A stretch of DNA of 17,261 nt from Cytophagales bacterium (GTDB taxonomy: Bacteria; Bacteroidota; Bacteroidia; Cytophagales; Spirosomataceae): assembly GCA_028868395.1 (NCBI GenBank), contig JAGWUO010000006.1:1-17261 (forward strand). Reading direction: 5' to 3'. Position 1 is the stretch's first letter. Each line of letters begins with the position of its first letter. The notes under the pieces were generated by a model. The model saw only the letters and a list, made by a program, of their open reading frames with translations. It was not told where the DNA came from and made no database searches. A program made the translations under genes and the position numbers. Shown here one piece after another: positions 7,869 to 14,414 of the stretch.

Positions 7869-9638
7869 TTACATTCTATTAGGTGAAACTATACCTAATA
7901 ACGAGGTAGCATGCTGAATTGTTTTTCCTGTCAGTTCAGCTAAGGTAAGTCGAATGTTTCGCTTCACCTCATTTTCCTCTGACAGAATCGTTTGTTCATT
8001 GTAAAATTTATTAAATGTCTTCGCTAAATCGTAGGCATAATTGGCAATAACAGAAGGAGCGAAGTTCGCAGCAGCCTGGGCAATTGTTGCCTTATATTCA
8101 CCTAATAAATAGATTAATTCTTGTTCTGATTCTGCTAATTCGGAATCAGTAGAAACAGGAGATATTACCCCACCTTTGCGTAATATGGAACAAATTCGGG
8201 CGTGTGTATATTGAATAAAAGGGCCTGTATTGCCTTGGAAGTCGATTGATTCTTCCGGGTTAAATAACATCCGCTTTTTCGGTTCTACCTTTAATAAGAA
8301 ATACTTCAAAGCACCTAAGCCCAAATTGTGAAACAATTCGTTTGATTCCGCTTCTGTGAAGCCATCGATTTTGCCTAATTCTAAGGTCCGGTCTTTTGCT
8401 GTTTGAATCATTTCAGCCATCAAATCATCGGCATCTACCACCGTTCCTTCGCGCGACTTCATCTTTCCGCTTGGTAAATCCACCATGCCATAAGAAAGGT
8501 GGAAGTTGCCTTGAGAGAAAGGCTTATTTAATTTCTTTAGAATATGAAAAAGCACCTCGAAATGGTAATCTTGCTCATTCCCCACCACATAAACCGATTG
8601 ATTGGCTTTGAAATCTTCGTATTTTAATTGGGCGGTTCCCATATCTTGGGTGATGTATACGGAAGTTCCGTCTTTACGTAAAACTAATTTCTCATCTAAA
8701 CCTTCGGCTTCTAAATTAATCCAAACGGATCCATCTGGCTTTTGGAAAAATACACCCGCTGCTAATCCTTCGTCCACTAATTGTTTGCCTAATAAATAGG
8801 TATTGGATTCGCGGTAGATTTTATCGAACGAAACTCCCATCGTTTGGTAGGACTTTTCAAAACCAGCGAAAACCCACGCATTCATGGTATTCCATAAAGC
8901 CATTACATCTGCATCGCCTTGTTCCCATTTTAAAAGCATTTCTTGCGCTTTGAGTAGGATAGGGGCTTCTTTTTTGGCCTGCTCTTCTTCGATTCCTTGG
9001 GCTTTCAACGCTGCGATTTCTTCCTTATAGGCCACATCAAAAGCCACATAATATTTCCCAACTAAATGGTCGCCTTTTAATCCCGAAGATTCAGGTGTTT
9101 CTTGATTGCCAAAAAGCTGGTATGCTAGCATCGACTTGCAAATGTGAATGCCTCGATCGTTCACTAAATTGGTTTTGACTACCTCGTAGCCTCCAGCAGC
9201 TAAAATTTGTGCTACAGAAAAGCCTAAAAAGTTGTTGCGTAAATGGCCTAAGTGTAGTGGTTTATTGGTGTTAGGAGAGGAGTATTCGATGAGTACTTTT
9301 TCGCCTTTTGATTCAAGTTGGAATGGATTATTATCGGAAGCTACACTGGCTAATAAGCCTAACCAGGCGCTATCGTGAATGGAAATGTTTAAAAATCCTT
9401 GAACGACCTGATAAGCCTTTACGATGGAACAATTGACCAATAAATAATCGCCTAAATCAGTGGCAATGGCAGCAGGAGCCTTACCCGCTTGTTTTGTAAA
9501 AGGAAAAACGACTAAGGTGTATGCGCCCTCAAACTCTTTTTTTGTCTCTTGTAACACGATTTCGGTTACGTCGATTTGAAATAGCGTTTTTAATCCTTTA
9601 GCAAGTTCTTGCTGTAATTGTTGTTGAATAGTTGACAT
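7869..9638 (-). CDS. argS: Arginine--tRNA ligase
   Basis: Class I aminoacyl-tRNA synthetase that charges tRNA-Arg in the cytosol. At 589 residues it has normal length. The N-terminal additional domain covers about residues 1-115. The HIGH motif appears as HLGH (129-132) within SSPNTNKPLHLGHLRNN, the standard ArgRS form. The KMSK-type loop is KMKSR (392-396) in LPSGKMKSREGTVVDADDLM. The C-terminal helical anticodon-binding domain ends TGKTIQHATSLLGIVSPNRM. It is the first gene of the argS-gpx-menA-TPR run. Its promoter must lie in the 104-base gap shared with the divergent tsaC-like gene, where a near-match to the -7 element (TACCTTTA, minus strand, 9672-9665) would give a leader of roughly 20 bases. 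Confidence 0.97.
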   Translation of the reverse strand: MSTIQQQLQQELAKGLKTLFQIDVTEIVLQETKKEFEGAYTLVVFPFTKQAGKAPAAIATDLGDYLLVNCSIVKAYQVVQGFLNISIHDSAWLGLLASVASDNNPFQLESKGEKVLIEYSSPNTNKPLHLGHLRNNFLGFSVAQILAAGGYEVVKTNLVNDRGIHICKSMLAYQLFGNQETPESSGLKGDHLVGKYYVAFDVAYKEEIAALKAQGIEEEQAKKEAPILLKAQEMLLKWEQGDADVMALWNTMNAWVFAGFEKSYQTMGVSFDKIYRESNTYLLGKQLVDEGLAAGVFFQKPDGSVWINLEAEGLDEKLVLRKDGTSVYITQDMGTAQLKYEDFKANQSVYVVGNEQDYHFEVLFHILKKLNKPFSQGNFHLSYGMVDLPSGKMKSREGTVVDADDLMAEMIQTAKDRTLELGKIDGFTEAESNELFHNLGLGALKYFLLKVEPKKRMLFNPEESIDFQGNTGPFIQYTHARICSILRKGGVISPVSTDSELAESEQELIYLLGEYKATIAQAAANFAPSVIANYAYDLAKTFNKFYNEQTILSEENEVKRNIRLTLAELTGKTIQHATSLLGIVSPNRM

Positions 9639-9664
9639 CTAATTGGCTGTAATTTATCAATCTG

Positions 9665-9672
9665 TAAAGGTA
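9665..9672 (-). promoter_or_regulatory. Candidate -7 promoter element for argS
   Basis: Read on the minus strand, 9672-9665 is TACCTTTA, one mismatch from the Bacteroidota -7 consensus TAnnTTTG. It would place transcription start about 20 bases before the argS ATG. I see no convincing -33 TTTG at the expected 19-21-base spacing. Confidence 0.4.
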
Positions 9673-9726
9673 GCTAAATTCGGTCTAAACATTGCCTCTG
9701 ATGCTCAGAAATGAATAAATTAATCT

Positions 9727-9734
9727 TACCTTTG
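9727..9734 (+). promoter_or_regulatory. Candidate -7 promoter element for the tsaC-cca operon
   Basis: TACCTTTG matches TAnnTTTG exactly and ends eight bases before the first ATG of the tsaC-like gene. Transcription would start at about 9738, leaving only a few bases of leader before the ATG at 9743, or about 14 if the ATG at 9752 is used. No clear -33 element is visible. Confidence 0.6.
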
Positions 9735-9742
9735 CTCTAATT

Positions 9743-10306
9743 ATGCAAAATATGTACCACGAGGCAATTCAAACTTTAAAATCAGGAGGCGTCTTGCTAT
9801 ATCCTAGCGATACGATTTGGGGATTAGGTTGTGATGTGCGAAATGATCAAGCGATTGATAAGATTTTGGAACTGAAAAATAGACCAGCCTCTAAAGGTTT
9901 GATTGTCTTGATTTCTAAAATGGAGCAATTAAGTGAATACGTGGAACAGGTGCCTGATCTCGCTTGGGATTTAGTGGAATTTGCGGAGGATCCTTTGACG
10001 ATTATTTATCCCAAAGGAAAGAATGTCTCTCCCTCTTTATTAGGGCCTGATGGAAGTATTGCCATTCGTTTAGTCAAAGACGAGTTTTGTAAGGGATTAA
10101 TTTACCGTTACCAACGAGCGATTGTATCCACCTCTGCTAATCTTTCTGGGGAGCCATCGCCACTTAATTTTGCCGGAATTGCCCCGTCTATTGTAGATGG
10201 AGTTGATTATGTGTTGAAAAATCCAGCAGGAGAGGGGGTTGCAAAAAAGGCGAGTAAAATTGTGCAATTAGGCCTTCATGGCGATTATAAGTTAATCAGA
10301 GGATAG
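9743..10306 (+). CDS. tsaC: L-threonylcarbamoyladenylate synthase (Sua5/YrdC/TsaC family)
   Basis: Makes threonylcarbamoyl-AMP from threonine, bicarbonate and ATP, the donor for t6A37 modification of ANN-decoding tRNAs. The 187-residue protein is a single YrdC-like domain without the Sua5 C-terminal extension. Key blocks are YPSDTIWGLGCD (about 20-31), KNRPASKGLIVLIS (46-59) with the KxRP...K nucleotide-binding set, SIAIRLVKDEF, and STSANLSGEPSP. The reader can choose Met1 (9743) or Met4 (9752); the promoter lies so close that Met1 would have almost no leader. Its TAG stop directly abuts the ATG of cca, so two tRNA-maturation enzymes share one transcript. YciO-type paralogues share the fold, so the assignment to TsaC rests on the motif set and the cca partner. 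Confidence 0.85.
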   Translation: MQNMYHEAIQTLKSGGVLLYPSDTIWGLGCDVRNDQAIDKILELKNRPASKGLIVLISKMEQLSEYVEQVPDLAWDLVEFAEDPLTIIYPKGKNVSPSLLGPDGSIAIRLVKDEFCKGLIYRYQRAIVSTSANLSGEPSPLNFAGIAPSIVDGVDYVLKNPAGEGVAKKASKIVQLGLHGDYKLIRG

Positions 10307-11746
10307 ATGAAAGAAGGGAAGGAGATTGTAGCAGATCCAATATTCTCCAAGATTGGCCTAGCAGCTGATCGTTTGGGAGTGGATAGTTACGTCATTGGAG
10401 GGTATGTACGCGATGCGATTTTAGGTCGAGATTGTAAGGATATTGATGTGGTTTGCATTGGATCAGGAATTGATTTAGCATTAGAGGTGGCTAAAGAATT
10501 TGATTTACCTGAACATGCGGTGTCTGTTTTTAAGAACTTTGGTACGGCGATGATCAAAGTCGATGACTGGGATCTTGAATTCGTAGGTGCGCGAAAAGAA
10601 TCCTATAACCGCGATTCTCGAAAGCCAGTCGTGGAAGAAGGAACTTTAGAGGATGACCAAAACCGCCGTGATTTCACCATCAACGCGATGGCAGTTCAAT
10701 TGAATAAGGCGAATTGGGGTAAATTGTTGGATCCATTTAATGGCCTCGATGATTTAAAGGCCAAAATAATTCGTACCCCTTTAGCCCCCGGCATTACGTT
10801 TTCAGACGATCCACTTCGCATGATGCGGGCGGTTCGTTTCGCAGCTCAACTCGGATTTGACATATTGCCTGAAACGTTTGAAGCGCTTAAAACGGAGAAA
10901 GATCGCTTGGCGATTATTTCGATGGAGCGTATTTCAGATGAATTGAATAAGATGATTTTGTGCAAAAAACCATCTTATGGCTTTCTTTTACTTGATGCCT
11001 GTGAAATATTGCCCATCATTTTTCCTGAATTTATGAAGTTGAAAGGCGTTGATACGGAAGATGGAAAGGGGCATAAAGATAATTTTTACCACACCTTGCA
11101 GGTGCTGGATAATATTGCGGAGAATACGGATGACCTTTGGTGGCGCTGGGCGGCGATTTTACATGATATTGCCAAACCGCAAACCAAACGTTTTGCCCAA
11201 GGAAAAGGCTGGACTTTTCATGGTCACGAAGAAATGGGTGCCCGTCAAGTTCCGAATATCTTTAAGCGCTTGAAACTGCCTTTGAACGAGAAGATGAAGC
11301 TAGTTCAAAAGCTAGTTCGCCTTCATTTGCGTCCTATTGCCTTATCAAAAGAGGAAATCACCGCTTCCGCCTTGCGTCGCCTATTATTTGAGGCTGGAGA
11401 AGAACTAGAGGCATTGATGACGTTGTGTCGAGCTGATATTACGTCTAAAAACGGAGATAAAGTCAAGCGCTACTTACGAAATTTCGACATCGTAGAGCAA
11501 AAACTAAAGGAGGTAGAGGAAAGCGATTCGCTTCGAAATTTCCAGCCTGTTTTCTCCGGAGAAATCATTATGCAAGTTTTCGATATCGGTCCTGGACGCG
11601 AAATTGGATTAATTAAAATTGCGATGCGGGAAGCCGTTTTGGAGGGAACTATTCGAAATGATTTAGCCTCCGGCTGGGATTTGTTGATAGAGGAAGGACG
11701 AAAGCTGGAACTAAAACCGGTCATTACTCTCGCTGATATTCAATAA
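10307..11746 (+). CDS. cca: tRNA nucleotidyltransferase / poly(A) polymerase family protein with HD domain
   Basis: Class II nucleotidyltransferase predicted to add or repair the 3'-CCA end of tRNA. The head domain shows GGYVRD (31-36), catalytic DID (Asp45 and Asp47), and RRDFTINAMA (120-129). The RNA- and nucleotide-binding neck has DDPLRMMRAVRFAAQLGF (about 168-184). A C-terminal HD phosphohydrolase domain follows, with His262, HD at 286-287 in ILHDIAKPQT, and FHGHEEMGA near 304-312, as in CCA enzymes with 2',3'-cyclic phosphodiesterase or phosphatase activity. At 479 residues the length is normal. The ATG abuts the tsaC stop with no gap, implying coupled translation. Some organisms split CC- and A-adding activities between two such enzymes; the sequence alone does not settle which this is. 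A strong terminator follows. Confidence 0.93.
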   Translation: MKEGKEIVADPIFSKIGLAADRLGVDSYVIGGYVRDAILGRDCKDIDVVCIGSGIDLALEVAKEFDLPEHAVSVFKNFGTAMIKVDDWDLEFVGARKESYNRDSRKPVVEEGTLEDDQNRRDFTINAMAVQLNKANWGKLLDPFNGLDDLKAKIIRTPLAPGITFSDDPLRMMRAVRFAAQLGFDILPETFEALKTEKDRLAIISMERISDELNKMILCKKPSYGFLLLDACEILPIIFPEFMKLKGVDTEDGKGHKDNFYHTLQVLDNIAENTDDLWWRWAAILHDIAKPQTKRFAQGKGWTFHGHEEMGARQVPNIFKRLKLPLNEKMKLVQKLVRLHLRPIALSKEEITASALRRLLFEAGEELEALMTLCRADITSKNGDKVKRYLRNFDIVEQKLKEVEESDSLRNFQPVFSGEIIMQVFDIGPGREIGLIKIAMREAVLEGTIRNDLASGWDLLIEEGRKLELKPVITLADIQ

Positions 11747-11773
11747 AAAAGGCTCCGAATTCGGAGCCTTTTT
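11746..11773. terminator. Bidirectional intrinsic terminator after cca
   Basis: AAAAAGGCTCCG (11746-11757) pairs perfectly with CGGAGCCTTTTT (11762-11773) around loop AATT. The central 18 bases form a perfect palindrome. The stem overlaps the final A of the cca stop and lies 21 bases from the end of the convergent nitroreductase gene, so it can end transcripts from both directions. Confidence 0.92.
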
Positions 11774-11794
11774 GCATTCTTAGGCAGATGTAAA

Positions 11795-12424
11795 TTATAA
11801 GTTGATCACAAGATCTTCTTTTGCATAACGTACTTTTGCGGCATGTGCCATAAAGTCATTCGCTGCATCACGCTCACCTACGGCTAGAAGTAATACAGAG
11901 TGTAAGCCCATCGCTTCTAATCCCAATAACTCATCTAATTGAGCTGGAATAAATCCTTCCATCGGAGTTGTATCAATTTGTAATTCTCCGGCAGCCGCTA
12001 AAGCAGTACCCATAGCTAAATAAGCTTGGCGTGCTGCCCAGTTTCTTTTTGCTTCTACAGGTCGACCTAATAGAGAACCCGCGATTGCTCCACGGTAATC
12101 ACCTAACATATCCACTGAAAGACCACGCGTATCCGCTACTAATTGGATAAAAGCATCGATTTGTGCTTCAGTGATATCGTTCCAAGCCGCAAATACTAAC
12201 AAGTGAGAGGATTCAACTGCTTGTGGTTGGCCATAAGCGATCGGTTGAATTTTAGCTTTTAATTCTGGGTTTTCAATCACAAGGATTTTGTAAGGTTGTA
12301 AACCAAAACCAGATGCTGAAAGGCGGATTGCTTCTAATAAAGAATCAATTTTATCTGCGGAAACTTTGTTTCCGGTCATTCTTTTGGTGGCATAGCGCCA
12401 TGATAATGAGTCGATTAAAGACAT
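11795..12424 (-). CDS. Nitroreductase-family NAD(P)H-dependent oxidoreductase
   Basis: FMN flavoprotein of the NfsB-like nitroreductase family, which uses NAD(P)H to reduce nitro compounds, quinones or similar electrophiles; the natural substrate is not evident. The 209-residue length is normal. The N-terminal FMN-phosphate segment is WRYATKRM (about 9-16). ASGFGLQPYKILVIENPE (37-54) is the second cofactor-binding block, corresponding to the SSTNSQPWHF region of NfsB. The C-terminal third has AARQAYLAMGTALAAAGELQIDTTPMEGF, the conserved helix and dimer segment. It lies 218 bases downstream of yceI on the same strand, behind a structured gap, so it could be a separately promoted member of the MarR/YceI cluster or an unrelated neighbour. 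It converges on cca with a shared terminator. Confidence 0.9.
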   Translation of the reverse strand: MSLIDSLSWRYATKRMTGNKVSADKIDSLLEAIRLSASGFGLQPYKILVIENPELKAKIQPIAYGQPQAVESSHLLVFAAWNDITEAQIDAFIQLVADTRGLSVDMLGDYRGAIAGSLLGRPVEAKRNWAARQAYLAMGTALAAAGELQIDTTPMEGFIPAQLDELLGLEAMGLHSVLLLAVGERDAANDFMAHAAKVRYAKEDLVINL

Positions 12425-12429
12425 AATGT

Positions 12430-12460
12430 AGATTATAGATAAGAGAGTGGAGATTATAGA
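12430..12460. repeat. Two 10-bp direct repeats 21 bp apart upstream of the nitroreductase gene
   Basis: AGATTATAGA occurs at 12430-12439 and again at 12451-12460. The 21-bp period is two helical turns, so both copies would face the same side of the DNA. On the coding (minus) strand each copy reads TCTATAATCT, in the last 36 bases before the start codon. It could be a binding site or a chance duplication. Confidence 0.5.
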
Positions 12461-12485
12461 GAAAATAGCTTTTGATCTATTTTCT
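12460..12485. repeat. 9-bp inverted repeat in the nitroreductase upstream region
   Basis: AGAAAATAG (12460-12468) and CTATTTTCT (12477-12485) are perfect complements across eight bases. The stem has only two G-C pairs and no following U tract in either direction, so it is a weak hairpin or a protein-binding dyad rather than a terminator. It shares its first base with the second direct repeat. Confidence 0.45.
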
Positions 12486-12509
12486 GCGAATAAGCCTTAA
12501 TAATTTATC

Positions 12510-12523
12510 GAATTAACTAATTC
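12510..12523. promoter_or_regulatory. Dyad next to a possible -33 element of the nitroreductase promoter
   Basis: GAATTA (12510-12515) and TAATTC (12518-12523) are perfect complements around AC. On the minus strand the dyad immediately follows and overlaps a TTTG (12526-12523), placing it where a -33/-7 spacer would be. No good TAnnTTTG lies at the right spacing, so the promoter assignment is weak. Confidence 0.3.
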
Positions 12524-12580
12524 AAATATTTTAACTCTATCGCCCAATTAAGAGAGCGAAAGAGAATCTATCGTATTGAT

Positions 12581-12645
12581 TAAATTTGAATAGGGGGCGC
12601 ATAAAATATGACGTAGCCCATTTTACAGCCCCCTATTTAAATTTA
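12581..12645. repeat. Long 18-bp-arm inverted repeat overlapping the yceI stop codon
   Basis: TAAATTTGAATAGGGGGC (12581-12598) and GCCCCCTATTTAAATTTA (12628-12645) pair over 18 positions with a single mismatch that becomes a wobble pair on one strand. The 29-base interior contains a second small stem, TAAAAT with ATTTTA. The right arm ends inside the yceI stop codon. It may act as a 3'-end structure for the marR-yceI transcript, but neither side has a U tract, so a canonical terminator is not supported. A small palindromic repeat element is the alternative. Confidence 0.75.
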
Positions 12646-13218
12646 CTCAGATACTAAAGATACGGTAAGAGCGAAATCATCATAAATCGCCTTATCACCA
12701 ATCGACTCAAAGAATTTCTTAGAACCGTATTTGATGTTGAAGTCAGTACGATCGATTGTAATATTTGCTTTTGCAGTCAATTTTCCACCTTTCACTGAGA
12801 TTTCAGCTGGGAAAGTGATTGATTTTGTGATTCCTTTTACTGTCAAGTTACCTGTTACTTGGTTTCCTGCTACTTTAGTGATCACGAAAGTGGCTGTTGG
12901 GAATTTTTCAACTTCGAAGAAATCACCTGAAGTGATGTGTCCGATGAATTTTTGGTTATAACCAGCATCTGTGATATCTAAATCTTTGATTGTTTTCAAA
13001 TCGATAGTGAAGTTTCCACCTACTAATTTGTTGCCATCAATGTTTAAAGCTCCAGCAGAGATACCTACTGTTCCATTGTGCTCACCAGTTACTTTCTTCG
13101 CTAACCAAGCGATAGAACTAGCTGACTTGTTTACGTTAACTACTTTCGGTGCTGCTACACCAGCGAAAGTGATTAGGCCTAATGCCAAAGTTGCAATAAC
13201 TACTTTTACAGATTTCAT
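12643..13218 (-). CDS. YceI-family periplasmic lipid-binding-type protein
   Basis: Exported lipocalin-like protein of the YceI family, whose members bind polyisoprenoids in a hydrophobic beta-barrel. The signal peptide is MKSVKVVIATLALGLITFAGVAA, with mature protein starting near PKVVNVNKSAS. The 191-residue length is normal. Typical blocks are SSIAWLAKKVTGEHNGTVGI (34-53), GGNFTIDLKTI with D-x-T following, HITSGDFFEVEKFPTATFVITKV, and the late FNIKYGSKKFF and YDDFALTVSL segments. It starts 12 bases after the marR-like stop and is almost certainly its operon partner; MarR-YceI pairs are common in Bacteroidota and often linked to electrophile or oxidative stress, but the ligand here cannot be read from sequence. 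A long inverted repeat overlaps its stop codon. Confidence 0.93.
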   Translation of the reverse strand: MKSVKVVIATLALGLITFAGVAAPKVVNVNKSASSIAWLAKKVTGEHNGTVGISAGALNIDGNKLVGGNFTIDLKTIKDLDITDAGYNQKFIGHITSGDFFEVEKFPTATFVITKVAGNQVTGNLTVKGITKSITFPAEISVKGGKLTAKANITIDRTDFNIKYGSKKFFESIGDKAIYDDFALTVSLVSE

Positions 13219-13230
13219 ATGATTTATTGT

Positions 13231-13695
13231 TTAATTGTGAGAAAATACGGTTCTAAATTCGTCCAAAATTTGGTTCATTTCCTCGAGCCTTTTAACTCCT
13301 AAAGCATCGAAATGTTTTCCCCAGTCATTTTGGACTTGGTCTACTTGGGTTAATAAATCTAAACCAGCAGGTAAGATTAAGATATCTACAGCTCTGCGGT
13401 CTTTTGGACATTCTCTGCGAAGAACTAACTTCTTTTCTACTAATTTATCTACCAGGCGAGAGGCATTCGACATTTTGTCTAGCATGCGCTCTGTAATGGC
13501 TAAAACGGTCATCGGGTTTCCTTGTTGTCCACGTAAAATGCGGAGTACATTGTATTGTTGTACGGTAAGGCCAAAGGGTTTCAACAATTCCTGCTGCTGT
13601 TGAACAATCCAATTACCCGTGTAAATGGCATTTACTACGGCTTTAGAAGCTTCAGACGGAAATTTTGACTGCTTTAAATCTTCGGAGATACCCAT
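13231..13695 (-). CDS. MarR-family transcriptional regulator
   Basis: A 154-residue winged-helix dimer of the MarR family. Residues about 50-100 carry the DNA-binding domain: LTVQQYNVLRILRGQQGNPMTVLAITERMLDKMSNASRLVDKLVEKKLVLRR, then the wing RECPKDRRAVDILI with the conserved D-x-R. Long helices on both sides form the dimer interface. The protein has one cysteine, Cys within RRECPKD in the wing, and no conserved N-terminal sensor cysteine like that of OhrR, so redox sensing is not evident. Its own promoter has a perfect palindrome between the -33 and -7 elements, so autorepression together with yceI is the natural reading. The ATG at 13695 would follow transcription start by about 15 bases. 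It is divergent from maf. Confidence 0.93.
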   Translation of the reverse strand: MGISEDLKQSKFPSEASKAVVNAIYTGNWIVQQQQELLKPFGLTVQQYNVLRILRGQQGNPMTVLAITERMLDKMSNASRLVDKLVEKKLVLRRECPKDRRAVDILILPAGLDLLTQVDQVQNDWGKHFDALGVKRLEEMNQILDEFRTVFSHN

Positions 13696-13713
13696 AGTGA
13701 AAATTTGATGTCG

Positions 13714-13744
13714 TAAAATTAAATGTAATTACATTAAATACAAA
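13714..13744 (-). promoter_or_regulatory. marR-yceI promoter with -33 and -7 elements
   Basis: Read on the minus strand, TTTG (13744-13741) is followed by a spacer of exactly 19 bases and TAATTTTA (13721-13714), one mismatch from TAnnTTTG. Element sequences and spacing fit the Bacteroidota housekeeping sigma factor. Transcription would start near 13710. Confidence 0.7.
13722..13735. promoter_or_regulatory. Probable MarR operator, perfect 14-bp palindrome
   Basis: AATGTAATTACATT is a perfect palindrome; with one mismatched pair the symmetry extends to 22 bases (13718-13739). It lies wholly in the spacer between -33 and -7 of the marR promoter, where a bound dimer would block RNA polymerase. 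The size and AT-rich core suit MarR-family proteins. Confidence 0.75.
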
Positions 13745-13794
13745 GGAAAATAAATTTATTTTTATCAAAACCCTGATATTTTTATTTTTTGGCC

Positions 13795-13802
13795 TATTTT
13801 TG
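13795..13802 (+). promoter_or_regulatory. -7 promoter element for maf
   Basis: TATTTTTG matches TAnnTTTG exactly and ends three bases before the maf ATG at 13806. Start of transcription about four bases past the element would fall on the A of the ATG, implying a leaderless mRNA. The -33 element is not obvious. Confidence 0.6.
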
Positions 13803-13805
13803 AAC

Positions 13806-14414
13806 ATGCAGACTTCCTTATCCCTCCAATATCCCTTTATTCTTGCCTCTAACTCTCCTCGTCGTAAAGAGATTTTACGATCCGCCGGATTCGAATTCTC
13901 TGTGTTGCCCAGTGATGTGGATGAATCCTTTTCAGCAGACATGAAGCCTCAAGAGGTGCCGGTACATTTGGCAGAAAGAAAAGCGAATGAATTAGCGCGA
14001 ATTTCTCCGAATGCTTTAGTGTTAGCAGCTGATACGGTGGTGATATTAGGGGATGATATATTAAATAAGCCTCAGGATAAATCGGAGGCAATTCACATGT
14101 TGCAACAACTATCGGGGAAAATGCACGAAGTGGTAACGGGAATTGCTTTGCATACCCCTCAAGGTTTGTTTACGAAGGCTGATTCGGCACTCGTGAAATT
14201 TAGAGTTTTTGAGGACTGGGAAATAGATTTCTATGTACGCGAGGGATCATGCTTAGACAAAGCAGGTTCTTATGGGGTACAAGATTTCTTGGGAATGGTG
14301 GGAATTGAGTCCATTCAAGGTTCATTCTACACCGTGATGGGTTTACCTATTTACGAGGTGTATCAATTAATGAAACCGTATATATTAGATGGCAAGCAAT
14401 TGCTGATTAGATAG
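13806..14414 (+). CDS. maf: Maf-family nucleoside triphosphate pyrophosphatase
   Basis: House-cleaning enzyme that hydrolyses dTTP, UTP or modified pyrimidine NTPs to the monophosphate and pyrophosphate. The 202-residue protein starts MQTSLSLQYPFILASNSPRRKEIL, with the SxSPRR signature at 15-20. DVDES (37-41), AADTVV with Asp76, SGKMHEVVTG (103-112) and CLDKAGSYGVQDF (149-161) follow; the KAGSYGVQ form resembles the YhdE-type dTTP/UTP branch. I chose the ATG at 13806 over an in-frame TTG at 13800, which lies inside the -7 element. Its stop overlaps the end of the convergent sufA by eight bases with no terminator between. It is divergent from marR, and its promoter lies about 50 bases beyond the MarR palindrome, so shared control is unlikely but not excluded. 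Confidence 0.93.
   Translation: MQTSLSLQYPFILASNSPRRKEILRSAGFEFSVLPSDVDESFSADMKPQEVPVHLAERKANELARISPNALVLAADTVVILGDDILNKPQDKSEAIHMLQQLSGKMHEVVTGIALHTPQGLFTKADSALVKFRVFEDWEIDFYVREGSCLDKAGSYGVQDFLGMVGIESIQGSFYTVMGLPIYEVYQLMKPYILDGKQLLIR

Noticed and set aside
9697..9709. TCTGA-TGC-TCAGA inverted repeat in the argS/tsaC gap
   Set aside because: The arms are only five bases with no supporting element; expected by chance.
13652..13942. 96-codon minus-strand open frame
   Set aside because: It crosses the marR promoter and runs antisense to the start of maf; no recognisable domain.
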